A DNA stretch of 43,129 bases from Planctomycetota bacterium (lineage in GTDB: Bacteria; Planctomycetota; Planctomycetia; Planctomycetales; Planctomycetaceae). The DNA lies in assembly GCA_003670925.1 (NCBI GenBank), contig QWQG01000086.1, forward strand, positions 1 to 43,129. Reading direction: 5' to 3'. Below the pieces are notes generated by a model. That model was not told the origin of the DNA. It ran no database searches and saw only the letters and a program-made list of their open reading frames with translations. This document shows, one piece after another, positions 8,711 to 18,496 of the stretch (positions within the stretch are counted from its first letter, which is position 1; every line of letters begins with the position of its first letter). A program made the position numbers and the translations under genes.

Positions 8711-10318
8711 ATGACAACTTCACACGGGCGCAGAATCCAGACGCGCCGCGCGTTGGCCATGCTGGCGTGGGTGTCACTGGTGATGATTGCCGGGCTGCTC
8801 TGGTATGGGCAGGAAGAAGATATCATCCGGATTCAGGCATGGGAACCAGCAGCGTTGCTGCTCTCGGCATACTCAGCATTTTTGGCGATTTTTGGCTGGT
8901 TGCTGTTCGCACCTGAGAGAAAATCGGCTGAAGGATCGGCTGCTCTATTTTTTTCAGGCATGCTAACACTCATCCCGCCTTGCTTCATCGCTTACCACCT
9001 AATGCCACCGTCGTCACCACTCCGGGGCTGGCTGACACTGAGTGTGTTTGTGTTTGGATTGTTTGCGATTCTGAGTCCGCTGCCGGCTGAAGTATTTGCT
9101 GTGCCACGTGATCGCAAGTCCTATTTGCAACCGCTCACGGATTGTTACCTTTCTGTCATTGATGTTGAAGGCCGGCAACTTGACCTCCAGAGCTTGGTTC
9201 CGCGTTCCTATCACACGCTTACCACGCCAGACATCGCGCCGACGGCGGCGCCCGGCAGCCCTTCGCGCGATCCGTGGGCCGATCCGTTTTATGGGACAGG
9301 GCGTGCGCTGAGCGAAGTTGGGGCCTCGCGGCGATCGCAGTATTCTGAAGACCTCTCTCGGGGTTCTGATCGCCATTCGGAGTCGGCGCTCTTGCGCGAG
9401 TCTGTTGTGCAAGACACAAGTCATCAGGCGGACTACCGCGATGAACGTGATCACAACATGAAAAGGCATAACTTAGAAAAATCTGACCGCACACAGAAAG
9501 ATGATCATGAACGTCAGTTTGCTCAAGCTCGGGTAACGCAGCATGCATCTGGTCTGGGATATCCGATGCCTCGAACTAGCGTATCACCTGTGTCAACAAT
9601 GCCACTTGTATTACCGCTCCCGACTGTAATTGCATCCAGTCCTGCGATTCCGATAAGTTCTGGTTCGTCGCGTCCTCCGATGATTGCGCGTTCTGCTTTC
9701 GCCCCACGCGAATCCAGAACACCTAATTATCAACCGACCTCTCCAGCAGCCGTGACCAGAACACCGTTAGCCGATCCTGCTTTCGGACTTGGAACAATAG
9801 CGGCGGAGACTCCATTGGCGTCACTGGTAAGTTACGACGATGTTTTGAAGTTGGCCGTGTCCGACACTCAGCCAGCGCGCGCGGCAGGCGTAGATTTGCG
9901 CGAAATGGATCGGCGGATCAAGGAATTGGAGGCGCATGACGAGCAAGATGAGGATTTTCCCAGCGACTCCGTTGTCCAGTCTGCGATGTCACCCGCGCCG
10001 CCCACATCGTCACTGAACGATGTAGAAATGGAACGGCTGAAAGATAGTCTCGGCGGAGAAACGCTCAACGGCACGATTCGCGTCGTCTTTGGAGTCGGTC
10101 AGAAGCGGGCTCATCTGCATGTTCCGTTTTCTCCGCCGCTCGCTGGGTTGCCGGAAGTGGAGTGTGAAGCCGTGAGTGACGATTCTGTACGTTGCAAAGT
10201 CGCAGTCCGCCAGCCGTATGGGATTCGCATCGAGGCTCGCCGATCGGACGCATCAAGCATCCTCAATACCGAGATTAGTTTTGCTGCGGTCTACACACCA
10301 ACGCCCCGTCGCGGGTAG
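8711..10318 (+). CDS. Four-TM membrane protein with long disordered linker and C-terminal beta domain, unknown function
   Basis: A 535-residue protein of unrecognised family. The N-terminus has four predicted transmembrane segments (about residues 13-32, 47-67, 78-98 and 106-124). Next comes a Ser/Pro/Ala/Arg-rich low-complexity region of about 300 residues with a charged patch (DRHSESALLRESVVQ onward). The compact C-terminal domain (about 445-535, GGETLNGTIRVVFGVGQKRAHLHVPF onward) looks all-beta. This layout suggests a membrane anchor holding a sensor or binding domain on a flexible tether. The ATG at 8711 was chosen because GGAGG lies 9 bases upstream. An upstream frame to 8579 lacks such a site. 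It is convergent with the sigma-factor gene, 24 bp away. Confidence 0.75.
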   Translation: MTTSHGRRIQTRRALAMLAWVSLVMIAGLLWYGQEEDIIRIQAWEPAALLLSAYSAFLAIFGWLLFAPERKSAEGSAALFFSGMLTLIPPCFIAYHLMPPSSPLRGWLTLSVFVFGLFAILSPLPAEVFAVPRDRKSYLQPLTDCYLSVIDVEGRQLDLQSLVPRSYHTLTTPDIAPTAAPGSPSRDPWADPFYGTGRALSEVGASRRSQYSEDLSRGSDRHSESALLRESVVQDTSHQADYRDERDHNMKRHNLEKSDRTQKDDHERQFAQARVTQHASGLGYPMPRTSVSPVSTMPLVLPLPTVIASSPAIPISSGSSRPPMIARSAFAPRESRTPNYQPTSPAAVTRTPLADPAFGLGTIAAETPLASLVSYDDVLKLAVSDTQPARAAGVDLREMDRRIKELEAHDEQDEDFPSDSVVQSAMSPAPPTSSLNDVEMERLKDSLGGETLNGTIRVVFGVGQKRAHLHVPFSPPLAGLPEVECEAVSDDSVRCKVAVRQPYGIRIEARRSDASSILNTEISFAAVYTPTPRRG

Positions 10319-10342
10319 GGCTGAATGTGGCCAGTTGGGAAT

Positions 10343-11011
10343 TTACGCTTCGTCCGCCAAATAGCCTGGCATGGCAGTGAGCGTCGTCTTGAGTCGTGCC
10401 AATGCGCGGATGTAGCGGTCACTGGCAGCTTGTTCGGAAACGCCAAGCACTTGGGCGGCTTCTCGGTTGGTGAGTTGTTCGAAATGTCGCAAGGCGAGGA
10501 CTTCGCGGTCAATCTCTTTCATGTCGGTCAGCGCTTCATTTAGCTTCTGAGACATTTCTTCCCGAACTACGACTTCGCTGGGGCTGGTGAGATTATCCAG
10601 CAGATGAAACGACAACGATGTGGAAGTAGACGATGAAGACCAGCCGCGATCTATCGAAAATTCAGCCCCTGCGTTGCGCTTCTGGGTGATGAGGTGCCGA
10701 CGATGAATATCGACCAGCGTCTGACAGGTGATCAAACGAAACCACACAAAAATTGAACGCGAAGCATCAATCAAAAAATGATCAATCCGCTGCACTGCTG
10801 ACAACCATGCTTCCTGCAGCACGTCATCGGCATCGACGCGACCATGAAGTCGAGGGTCCATCCGAAACGTCACCATCCGCCAGAGTCGATCACGATGCTC
10901 TGAAAATAATGCAGCCAATGCGTCTTGGTTGCCGTTGGCTACCAAGGCAATCAGTTGTGATTCGGCTGAGCTGTTCGGCACAATGACGGTGATCCCAAAA
11001 CGGGACTTCAA
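10343..11011 (-). CDS. ECF-type RNA polymerase sigma factor (planctomycete type)
   Basis: A 222-residue sigma70-family protein. Region 2 is seen as ALFSEHRDRLWRMVTFRMD...VDADDVLQEAWLSAVQRI, and region 4 as DREVLALRHFEQLTNREAAQVLGVSEQAASDRYIRALARLK with a clear helix-turn-helix. The linker is longer than in classical ECF factors, as is common in planctomycetes. It directs RNA polymerase to a small regulon. No anti-sigma factor is adjacent; the nearest same-strand gene is the secreted SH3-domain protein upstream (71-bp gap). The start is unsettled: 11011 is a TTG without a good ribosome site, and a GTG at 10981 is an alternative that keeps the sigma domains intact. Confidence 0.88.
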   Translation of the reverse strand: MKSRFGITVIVPNSSAESQLIALVANGNQDALAALFSEHRDRLWRMVTFRMDPRLHGRVDADDVLQEAWLSAVQRIDHFLIDASRSIFVWFRLITCQTLVDIHRRHLITQKRNAGAEFSIDRGWSSSSTSTSLSFHLLDNLTSPSEVVVREEMSQKLNEALTDMKEIDREVLALRHFEQLTNREAAQVLGVSEQAASDRYIRALARLKTTLTAMPGYLADEA

Positions 11012-11082
11012 ACTGATAATGAAACAAGTCTCCGTTGTATCCTCGCGAGACTCGGAAATAAAGCGAAGTCGCTTCCAGCGGA

Positions 11083-12516
11083 TTATTGCCGCAACTGTAC
11101 CTGCTCGACAGCACTGACCTCGATGATGTCGCGTTTCTCTTTTTCGGAGAGCCGCGTGCCCTGAACTCCGACCTGCTGTCCAAGGTATGCGTCTAAGCTG
11201 ACATTGCCCGTTGTTTTTAAATTCGCGAGCACCTTTCCGGCAGGTGACATGAGCACATATCCGGAACCCTGAGTCGCATCGGTCGCACGCTGCACAATTC
11301 CCGCGCCGACGAATCGATTCTGCGGACTGCCAGGTGTGATCACCGACGCTGATGCTGGCAGAGCATGTTCGGCCACGCCGCCAGCCGGAGTGTCGCTGGT
11401 CGCAGCATCCTGCGAGGCCCCAGCCTGATCGCCCGACGCAAGGGCGGATAATTGGTTTTGATCGCTCTGCACGTATGCATTAAATGCTTCCGCAAGTTGA
11501 GTCGGCTGGCCAGCAGCGACTCCTGTATCCGGGCCAGCGGCAGCAAGAGCTGGTGTCAGAGGCTTTGAGAATGTGTAAGAGTTTTTTGAGATCAGGGCAG
11601 CGTCTCGTTGTTCAGTTTGCGATGTCAGCTGTCTAAGCTCAAGCAATTTGGTGAGACGACGACGGTAACGGTCGATCGCCGGATAACGCATGTCAATGGT
11701 TCCGGACAGAGACTTCTGGGTCGCACCCTGCTGCAGCATTTTGTACTCAGTTTCAATTGCATCCAGATTCCATGTGGCAGAATCCTGACGCAACATTTCT
11801 CCAAAGCGGCGGTCGATATCGGCGAGTTGCTGACGTTCCGAATGTTTCTGCTGCGCCGCTGACAACGCTGCACTCGGAGCGACCACAGGCACATCCGTGA
11901 CGCCAGCTTTGGTCGGGGCAATTCCCGCGATTGATGGGAACACCTGCACGCCTTCAGGACGAGCGGCATTGCCCGGTACCGCGTAAGGATCCGTGTTCAA
12001 TTGGGCGCGATGTTCGGCATCAATCGGCACCAACGCGGAACCGGGTATCCAGCGACGCTCACGTGTGGGTGGTGTGATCTGGAGCATCGACTGAGGACCA
12101 CTGCTTGTCACTATTTGACGTTGTCCCATGATGGTCAGTTTTTCGCCAGTCTTTAGCCGGCGCTGAAAGACGGATGCTTCGTCGCCAAATTCACTGCCCA
12201 CAAAAGCAATCACACTTTCTTCCGCGACTTCCCCCGTCGTGTCATTCACGCGTTTGACATAGCGTTCAGGGATCCAGCTGAAACTGCCCTGTGGCGGATT
12301 GATCATATACCAGCCACCGGGATCGTGCCGATGCACGGTGACGACCGTCTCACGCGGAAGTTTCTGCGTCGGATAGTACGAGTCTCCCGCGCCGCTGCGG
12401 ACAAAAACTTCATCCACCACGACTTTTGCGTCATAGGGAAAGCTCTTGATCTGGGCTGCGGCAAATTGAGCAGACAGCGTGGAAATCAGGAATGTGACGA
12501 CGGCGAATGCACGCAT
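11083..12516 (-). CDS. Secreted protein with bacterial SH3-like domains
   Basis: A 477-residue protein with a signal peptide (MRAFAVVTFLISTLSAQFAAAQ, cleavage near residue 22). Two SH3b-like segments follow: residues about 26-88 (VVVDEVFVRSGAGDSYYPTQ ... GSFSWIPERYVKRV) and about 95-170 (ending RERRWIPGSALVPID). The middle is helical and probably coiled (DIDRRFGEMLRQDSATWNLDAIETEY). A C-terminal small beta domain (about 395-477) contains FVGAGIVQRATDATQGSGYVLMSPAGKVLANLKT. SH3b domains usually bind cell-wall or surface ligands. The start at 12516 is set by GGAGG 7 bases upstream plus the signal peptide. The upstream extension to 12654 would bury both. Confidence 0.8.
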   Translation of the reverse strand: MRAFAVVTFLISTLSAQFAAAQIKSFPYDAKVVVDEVFVRSGAGDSYYPTQKLPRETVVTVHRHDPGGWYMINPPQGSFSWIPERYVKRVNDTTGEVAEESVIAFVGSEFGDEASVFQRRLKTGEKLTIMGQRQIVTSSGPQSMLQITPPTRERRWIPGSALVPIDAEHRAQLNTDPYAVPGNAARPEGVQVFPSIAGIAPTKAGVTDVPVVAPSAALSAAQQKHSERQQLADIDRRFGEMLRQDSATWNLDAIETEYKMLQQGATQKSLSGTIDMRYPAIDRYRRRLTKLLELRQLTSQTEQRDAALISKNSYTFSKPLTPALAAAGPDTGVAAGQPTQLAEAFNAYVQSDQNQLSALASGDQAGASQDAATSDTPAGGVAEHALPASASVITPGSPQNRFVGAGIVQRATDATQGSGYVLMSPAGKVLANLKTTGNVSLDAYLGQQVGVQGTRLSEKEKRDIIEVSAVEQVQLRQ

Positions 12517-13222
12517 GGCGATGCCTCCGATGAGACTGAATTTTTTTGCAGACGAATGACACGCAAAGTGACGTTCATCTGCCGAAACTGCCGGAGGGGA
12601 AATCAACCGGCACGAATTACTGATTGTGACTCGAGGAAATGAATGCGGAGACATTGAAACAGTGGCACTTCAAGTTGGCTGCCGGCTGTCTGACAGCGGA
12701 GAATTGACAAACCAACAATAGGGAACGAGGGGTCGATGTAGAGAGAAAACTGAGTGTTTTCAGTTATTTTCTGCGGTTCACTGACGAAGCAAAGCAAAAC
12801 CTGCCGCAGTCGGAGTCTCTTGAACTTACCCCGTCCCGGATTTCTTAACCAATCCTCAAATCTTCCTCAAGTCCGATTTTTCGGATGTATCAACCGCGAC
12901 GCCATCCCGCGCGGTTGACGATATCACATGTGTGGAAACCCGGTGGCAAGCCCCCGCGTGCTGAAATTCATGCAGTGAAATGCTGCGCGCGGCCCGCCGG
13001 ACATGCCGTTACACCCCTCCCGGACACCAGGGGAACGTAGCCGGTTTCGCAAGAATTCGGAGGTGTGCCTTGTTGATCGCGGAATTCTCACGAATCCAGC
13101 TCCAGCAAACGTTCGAAATCAAACACGCGTGGAGGATAGACGAGCCCATGCCAACCGCGTGCCGTTCAACGAAGTTCATCTCTCCGCCGACTGAGATTCC
13201 CCGGTGCAAACGTCCCTCCGCC
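12517..13222. other. Long intergenic gap with one degenerate palindromic repeat
   Basis: A 706-bp gap between the alcohol dehydrogenase stop and the SH3-protein start, both minus strand. The only structure seen is the degenerate palindrome at 13037-13103. Plus-strand frames here (for example from 12980) show no family features. Confidence 0.5.
13037..13103. repeat. Degenerate copy of the GTAGCTGAATTCGCAAG palindromic repeat
   Basis: The left arm begins GTAGCCGGTTTCGCAAG at 13037 and the right arm ends CGAATCCAGCTCC at 13103, with about 20 bases between them. Both arms carry several changes from the better copies at 28340 and 39790. It lies 120 bp downstream of the alcohol dehydrogenase stop. 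Confidence 0.6.
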
Positions 13223-14263
13223 TCAAATCATCCGCTCGATCACCGTGACACCGTTGCCTGGAAACAGGTGCATTTTGGGCAACAACTCTGCGGCCTGAGT
13301 CAGTGTGACTCGATCGCTGATCAGTAAGTCGGGACGTAGCACGCCTGAAGAAATCATGCGTAACATGCGGCTGTATTTAAACGCCTGCATTCCGTGACTG
13401 CCAACAATTTCCAGTTCATTCCCGATGACGGCACTCATGGGAACCGGCGGATCGGCGTCCGATCCAAGCATCAGCCCGATTTGCACATGACGTCCACGTT
13501 TGCGAAGGCATTTTATGGAATTCCAACAAGTCGCCCGACTCCCCAGTGCATCCAGGGAGACCTGTGCACCACCGCAGGTTGCGTCTTTGATGGCCGCGAT
13601 CGGATCCGTTTCCGAAGCATCGATAACGACGGCCGCTCCGCAGCGTGCGGCGAACTCAAGTCGGTCACGCCGAATATCCACCGCAATGACTTGGGCGCCC
13701 ACCGCGGCCGCGATCATCACGGCAGACAGCCCCACACCCCCACATCCGTGCACCGCCACCCAGTCGCCGGGCTGTGTCCGCCCTTGGTCAACAACCGCTC
13801 GAAAAGATGTGGCAAATCGACAGCCCAAACTGGCCGCCGTCACGAAGTCGATCTCCTCGGGCAATGCGACGAGATTTACGTCCGCGTGTCGGATGGCCAC
13901 AAACTCGGCAAACGCTCCCCACTGTGTGAAACCCGGCTGTGTGTAACGATCACAAATCTGCTGATTGCCGCCCACACATTGTGCACAAGTGCCGCAGCCA
14001 CAACAGAACGGAACGGTCACGCGTTGACCGCTTGACCAACGTTTGACTGTATTTCCGACCGCGACGACTTCGCCGGCCAGCTCGTGTCCCGGCACATGGG
14101 GGAGGTGCACATCGGAATCATGTCCCATCCAGCCATGCCAATCGCTGCGGCACAGTCCACAGGCGCGAACAGCGATGACCGCAGCGTCCGCTGCCGGGAT
14201 AGGATCATGCACGTTTCGAATTTCTAATGGCGTTCGAAACTGTTCAAAGACGGCGGCCCGCAT
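13223..14263 (-). CDS. Zinc-dependent medium-chain alcohol dehydrogenase
   Basis: A 346-residue MDR-superfamily oxidoreductase that should convert an alcohol to an aldehyde or ketone with NAD(P). Catalytic zinc ligands are C38 (GLCRSDWHG), H60 and E61 (PGHELAGE), and C148 (LGCRFATSF). Structural zinc ligands follow the canonical CxxCxxCx7C pattern at C90, C93, C96 and C104. The nucleotide-binding loop is HGCGGVGLS (172-180), and an acidic residue ends the second Rossmann strand ([10 protein letters not shown]), which favours NAD. The substrate cannot be read from the sequence. It follows dapL on the same strand with a 27-bp gap and is probably co-transcribed with it, although no shared pathway is obvious. 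Confidence 0.93.
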   Translation of the reverse strand: MRAAVFEQFRTPLEIRNVHDPIPAADAAVIAVRACGLCRSDWHGWMGHDSDVHLPHVPGHELAGEVVAVGNTVKRWSSGQRVTVPFCCGCGTCAQCVGGNQQICDRYTQPGFTQWGAFAEFVAIRHADVNLVALPEEIDFVTAASLGCRFATSFRAVVDQGRTQPGDWVAVHGCGGVGLSAVMIAAAVGAQVIAVDIRRDRLEFAARCGAAVVIDASETDPIAAIKDATCGGAQVSLDALGSRATCWNSIKCLRKRGRHVQIGLMLGSDADPPVPMSAVIGNELEIVGSHGMQAFKYSRMLRMISSGVLRPDLLISDRVTLTQAAELLPKMHLFPGNGVTVIERMI

Positions 14264-14289
14264 GGCGTTGACTCAGGTGTGCGAGAGGA

Positions 14290-15522
14290 TCAACCGATGA
14301 CCTTAAAGATGCGTTCCAACGCTTCCTCAACATTTTGTCGGCTGTTAAAGGCACTCAGCCGGAAATAACCTTCCCCCGCTGCACCAAAGCCACTGCCGGG
14401 TGTTCCAACAACGTGCGCTTGGCTCAGCAGCAGGTCAAAAAAATCCCAGCTCGACATATTCTTCGGCGTCTGGAGCCAGACATAAGGAGCATGTACACCA
14501 CCGAAAACCTTGATTCCTACTTTACTGAACCCTTCCCGCAGCAGGCTTGCATTCGCCATGTAAAAATCAATCAAGCTCCGCATTTGAGCTTTTCCGTCCG
14601 GCGTGTATGCCGCTGCTGCACCTTTCTGGACGACGTACGACGCACCATTAAATTTCGTTGCTTGACGACGATTCCAGAGTTGATGCAACGACACTTTCTC
14701 ACCCGACGCAGTTGTTCCCATCAATTGTTTTGGCACCACAGTCAGACCGCAACGCACTCCCGTAAAACCAATACTTTTACTGAAACTGCGGAATTCAATC
14801 GCGACATCTTTCGCACCTTCGATTTCGAAGATACTGTGCGGAATCGTCGCGTCAGAGATAAACGCTTCGTAGGCTGCGTCAAACAGAATCAAGGCATTGT
14901 TAGCGCGTGCGTAATCGACCCAGCGTTTCAGTGTCTCCTTGGACGCAACAGTGCCCGTAGGATTGTTCGGATAACAAAGATAAATGAGATCGACAGGGAC
15001 TGACGGCAGGTCTGGCACGAAGTTGTTGGCTTCGTTCCCCGGAAGATAAACAAGCCCTTCAAAGCGTCCGCTGGCATCCGCCGAGCCGGTATGGCCAGCC
15101 ATGACGTTCGTGTCTACGTAAACCGGATACACTGGGTCGGAAATGGCAATCCGATTGCCCGCGCCAAGGATGTCGAGGATATTACCCGAATCGCATTTTG
15201 AGCCATCGGAAATAAAAATTTCGTCTGCCGAAATATCGATGCCACGCGAGACAAAATCATGCTGTGCAATTGGCTCCCGCAGAAAAGCGTAGCCCTGCTC
15301 CGGTCCGTATCCTTTAAATGTTGCATGCTGCGACATGTCATCGACAGCGTCGTGCATGGCCTTGATAATAGCTGGCGGCAGGGGCTCGGTGACGTCGCCA
15401 ATTCCGAGGCGAATGATTTTTGCTGAAGGATTGGCCTGTGAAAATGCCGTCACTCGACGACCAATTTCCGGAAACAAATAGCCAGCTTTCAGTTTGAGAA
15501 AGTTTTCGTTCACTTGAACCAT
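14290..15522 (-). CDS. dapL: LL-diaminopimelate aminotransferase
   Basis: A 410-residue class I/II PLP aminotransferase that makes LL-diaminopimelate directly from tetrahydrodipicolinate. This is the one-step DAP route to lysine and peptidoglycan used by planctomycetes, chlamydiae, cyanobacteria and plants. The N-terminus ([20 protein letters not shown]) and [13 protein letters not shown] are DapL hallmarks. [16 protein letters not shown] and the PLP lysine in [11 protein letters not shown] (K249) mark the active site. ATG 15522 is preferred because AGGTG lies 9 bases upstream and the length fits. A GTG at 15534 would add four residues. The upstream gap carries the 15545-15628 inverted repeat. 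Confidence 0.95.
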   Translation of the reverse strand: MVQVNENFLKLKAGYLFPEIGRRVTAFSQANPSAKIIRLGIGDVTEPLPPAIIKAMHDAVDDMSQHATFKGYGPEQGYAFLREPIAQHDFVSRGIDISADEIFISDGSKCDSGNILDILGAGNRIAISDPVYPVYVDTNVMAGHTGSADASGRFEGLVYLPGNEANNFVPDLPSVPVDLIYLCYPNNPTGTVASKETLKRWVDYARANNALILFDAAYEAFISDATIPHSIFEIEGAKDVAIEFRSFSKSIGFTGVRCGLTVVPKQLMGTTASGEKVSLHQLWNRRQATKFNGASYVVQKGAAAAYTPDGKAQMRSLIDFYMANASLLREGFSKVGIKVFGGVHAPYVWLQTPKNMSSWDFFDLLLSQAHVVGTPGSGFGAAGEGYFRLSAFNSRQNVEEALERIFKVIG

Positions 15523-15544
15523 GAGATCATGCACCTGAGCTAAA

Positions 15545-15628
15545 CGAAAAGGGGTCTGACCCTTTAGGAGGAGGGGAGTCGATGATGTTGGTGCGTCCGT
15601 TTGCCGGAGAGGGTCAGACCCCTTTTCG
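15545..15628. repeat. GGGGTCTGACCC inverted-repeat element
   Basis: Two perfect 19-bp inverted arms (CGAAAAGGGGTCTGACCCT at 15545-15563 and its complement at 15610-15628) flank a 46-bp spacer. Each arm also contains an internal near-palindrome (GGGGTCTGACCC). This shape matches the paired REP-like sequences often linked to RAYT (Y1) transposases. No transposase is in the window. It lies between the DUF1501 gene stop and the dapL start. Confidence 0.85.
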
Positions 15629-15707
15629 GATAGCTTCTGAGGACGGCACCGTGCCCGCGCGACGCGAGTTGTGACAGGTCAGCCGGTGATTTTCAATGCA
15701 GCCAGCG

Positions 15708-16988
15708 TTACGAAAGCAACGCAGCCACCTCTTTGCCGCCATCCACAATCTTGAGTGGTCGCCCTTGAGGACTCATGTTCTCATGGTCTGGATTGACCTG
15801 CAGAGCCTTACAGAGAGTGCGCAGCAGGTCTGGCACCGCGATGGCATTTTCTGCGACTTCCATGCCGTCTGCTGTGCTCGCACCATAGACCTGACCACCG
15901 CGAATGCCGCAACCGGCCATCATCATGCTGAAGACGCGAGGATAGTGGTCGCGGCCTTCCCGAGGATTGATTTTCGGCGTGCGTCCAAATTCACCCATCC
16001 AGACCACCAACGTGTCCTGCAACATCCCCCGGTCTTTGAGATCCCGCAGCAGTGCGGCCGTTGCCGGATCGACTTCTCCGGCGTTTCGAGCACAGGCTTC
16101 AAAATTGTCCTGATGCGTATCCCAATTGCCGGAACGAACCTCGACAAACGAAACACCTTTTTCCACCAAGCGGCGTGCCAGAAGACAGCCTCGTCCAAAA
16201 TTTGTATCGCCATATTCCGTTCGAAGAGTTTCCGGTTCTGACGAAATGTCGAAGGCATTCATCTCCGGGGTCAAAATCAGGCGCGAAGTTTTTCCGTAAA
16301 GAGACTTATGCGTCTCGGCTAGTTGAGCCGATTCGTTCTTCGCGAATTCCGCCGTGAGCTTTGACATTAACTCCGTGCGACGATCAAATCGTTCCCGTGG
16401 GACACTCAGGGCTGCGTTTTCAGGAATTTGACCAGGCCGTCCAACCACGAATGGTTCGTAATCCATCCCTAAAAAGCCGGCTCCCTGAGTTGCTCCTATT
16501 GAGACAAACGATGGCAGTTGAGAATCGACGTGCCCGATTTGCTGCGCAATACATGACCCGAACGCAGGATGCTTAACGCTGCCCGCCGGTACGTAGCCAG
16601 TGTGTAATTGATAAGTCGCGCGGGGATGACTGCCCTCTTTGTTCGTCATCGAACGCACAACAGCAATGTCAGCCATCATCTTTGCGACGTGCGGAAAGTT
16701 GTCGGCAATTCGAATGCCGCGGACAGCCGTTTCAATCGCTTCCGTCGGTCCGCCGTTTTCGTGTCCGGGTTTCGGATCGAGTGTTTCAAACTGACTAGGG
16801 CCACCCTGCATCCACAGCAATATCATGGACTTGCCATGTTGGCGGAGTGTTGCCGCTTGTTCAGCCATCACGTCGCGAAGCCCAAGGCCGGCCGAAGCTA
16901 CTGTCAGAATGCCGGCCGTCTTCAGAAATCGTCTTCGCAGAAACCCGCCACGCACAGCCGCAATCGCATCGAAAATCTGAGTTGTCAT
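15708..16988 (-). CDS. DUF1501 family protein, Tat-exported
   Basis: A 426-residue DUF1501 protein, a family abundant in planctomycetes and related to the alkaline phosphatase/sulfatase fold. A twin-arginine signal is visible (RRRFLKTAGILTVASAGLGL). Family motifs are SMILLWMQGGPSQFETLDPKPGH, LLARRLVEKGVSFVEVRSGNWDTH, VVWMGEFGRTP and GRDHYPRVFSMMMAG. The conserved Asp/His/Glu residues resemble the metal ligands of the phosphatase clan, but no substrate is established. It follows another DUF1501 gene with a 12-bp gap, clearly an operon. The usual planctomycete partner (DUF1549/DUF1553 cytochrome-like protein) is absent from the window. Confidence 0.93.
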   Translation of the reverse strand: MTTQIFDAIAAVRGGFLRRRFLKTAGILTVASAGLGLRDVMAEQAATLRQHGKSMILLWMQGGPSQFETLDPKPGHENGGPTEAIETAVRGIRIADNFPHVAKMMADIAVVRSMTNKEGSHPRATYQLHTGYVPAGSVKHPAFGSCIAQQIGHVDSQLPSFVSIGATQGAGFLGMDYEPFVVGRPGQIPENAALSVPRERFDRRTELMSKLTAEFAKNESAQLAETHKSLYGKTSRLILTPEMNAFDISSEPETLRTEYGDTNFGRGCLLARRLVEKGVSFVEVRSGNWDTHQDNFEACARNAGEVDPATAALLRDLKDRGMLQDTLVVWMGEFGRTPKINPREGRDHYPRVFSMMMAGCGIRGGQVYGASTADGMEVAENAIAVPDLLRTLCKALQVNPDHENMSPQGRPLKIVDGGKEVAALLS

Positions 16989-17000
16989 GTTGCTTGCCTT

Positions 17001-18428
17001 TCACCCCGTAACCAACCGCTTGAAAAAATCACCCTCATTCGTGGTGGGGCGTTCGGGACGCCCTTTAAAGAACCATGTGAGTTGTCGATTGTCGAGCCCC
17101 AGAAGATGCAGCATCGATGCGTGCAGATCATGCACATGGAGGCGATCTTCAACGGCACGCAAACCAAGTTCGTCAGTGGTGCCAATCGTCTGCCCGCCCC
17201 GCACTCCGCCACCAGCCATCCACATCGTAAAGCCGGTGGGGTTGTGATCGCGACCGTTGCCTTTTTCTGACATCGGCGTGCGTCCGAATTCGCCTCCCCA
17301 GACCACCAACGTCTGATCCAGCAAACCACGCTGTTTCAGATCCTTTAACAGTCCTGCTACGGGCTGATCACTGGCCTGACAGAGTTCTGTGTGATTGGCT
17401 TCAATGCCTGCATGCGCGTCCCATTTGCTGCCCGCACCATGATACAACTGAACGAAACGTACGCCGCGTTCAACCAGCCGCCGCGCGAGCAGACACATCC
17501 GTCCAAATGTTGCCGTTTCTTTTCGATCCATCCCGTACATTGCCTGTGTTGCGGTTGTTTCCTGATCAATCGCCACTGCTTCCGGGGCTTGGACCTGCAT
17601 CCGAAACGCCAATTCATACGCGGCTATCCGGGCTTCCAGTTCTGACTGTTCAGGATGCTGATTTGCGAAGTCGCGATTGAGCCGATCCAGCAGGCGGAGT
17701 TTACCACGTTGCTGATTTAGCCCCGAGCCTTGGGGAGGATTGAGGTTTGGAATGGGTTCAGAGCCTTCGTGCAGACGCACACCCTGATACATGGCCGGCA
17801 TAAATCCCGCGCTCCAGTTGCGCGGGCCGTTCACCACCGACGATTTATTGTCTTGCAGGACAATGAAAGACGGCAGGTTTTGGTTTTCAGATCCCAGACC
17901 ATACGAAACCCAACTTCCCAGCGACGGACGTCCACCAAGGATTGAACAGGTATTCATCTGACAAACACCGGACGAATGATTGATACCATCCGCCCAGCAG
18001 CTGCGAATCACGGCGATGTCATCCATACATTGAGCCGTGTGGGGCAACCAGTTGGAAACCCATGTCCCCGCTTCACCGTGCTGCTGCCATCGTCTCTGTG
18101 ACGCCAGCAGCGGTGAATGTGATTCACCCATCGGCGTGATCACATCTCCAAAACTGTCCGGCATGCGTTGGCCAGCCAATTGGTTAAGCAATGGTTTTGG
18201 ATCAAATAAGTCGAGATGACTAGGACCACCTTCCATAAACAAAAAGATGACACTCTTTGCCGTGGCGGGAAACTGCGTGACACTTCCTGCAAATTTAAGA
18301 CCTGACGTGACCGCTGACTGTTCGGGGGACTCGCCAAGTAACGCGGCCGCCGCCGTCGCGACAAACCCCGCGCCACCTGTCTGCAGAAATCGCCGCCGGG
18401 CGATCGATGAGAGTCGTTCGGGATTCAT
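17001..18428 (-). CDS. DUF1501 family protein, Tat-exported (paralogue)
   Basis: A 475-residue DUF1501 protein. The Tat signal RRRFLQTGGAGFVATAAAAL is close to the N-terminus when started at ATG 18428, which has GGAGG 7 bases upstream. A start 36 bases further up is less likely. Motifs: SVIFLFMEGGPSHLDLFDPKP, LLARRLVERGVRFVQLYHG, VVWGGEFGRTP, GRDHNPTGFTMWMAGGGVRGG. These align with the downstream paralogue at 15708-16988, so the pair probably arose by duplication. It carries an extra helical segment (LDRLNRDFANQHPEQSELEARI region). Probably periplasmic or surface; function unknown. The upstream gap to the FGE-like gene holds an inverted repeat. Confidence 0.93.
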   Translation of the reverse strand: MNPERLSSIARRRFLQTGGAGFVATAAAALLGESPEQSAVTSGLKFAGSVTQFPATAKSVIFLFMEGGPSHLDLFDPKPLLNQLAGQRMPDSFGDVITPMGESHSPLLASQRRWQQHGEAGTWVSNWLPHTAQCMDDIAVIRSCWADGINHSSGVCQMNTCSILGGRPSLGSWVSYGLGSENQNLPSFIVLQDNKSSVVNGPRNWSAGFMPAMYQGVRLHEGSEPIPNLNPPQGSGLNQQRGKLRLLDRLNRDFANQHPEQSELEARIAAYELAFRMQVQAPEAVAIDQETTATQAMYGMDRKETATFGRMCLLARRLVERGVRFVQLYHGAGSKWDAHAGIEANHTELCQASDQPVAGLLKDLKQRGLLDQTLVVWGGEFGRTPMSEKGNGRDHNPTGFTMWMAGGGVRGGQTIGTTDELGLRAVEDRLHVHDLHASMLHLLGLDNRQLTWFFKGRPERPTTNEGDFFKRLVTG

Positions 18429-18496
18429 GGGTTTTCCTCCAGTGTTTTCATCCGCATACGGCACCGATTGACTGGGCGATTTTAATGTTGAAATCG

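Noticed and set aside
12704-12709. TTGACA as a plus-strand -35 box
   Set aside because: No -10-like hexamer lies 15-19 bp downstream and no plus-strand gene follows.
12980-13327. Plus-strand open frame of 115 codons
   Set aside because: It runs through the degenerate palindrome and into the 3' end of the alcohol dehydrogenase gene on the opposite strand. It shows no family features.
15708-18428. DUF1501 proteins as substrates of the FGE-like protein
   Set aside because: Neither protein contains a CxPxR or SxPxR sulfatase signature.
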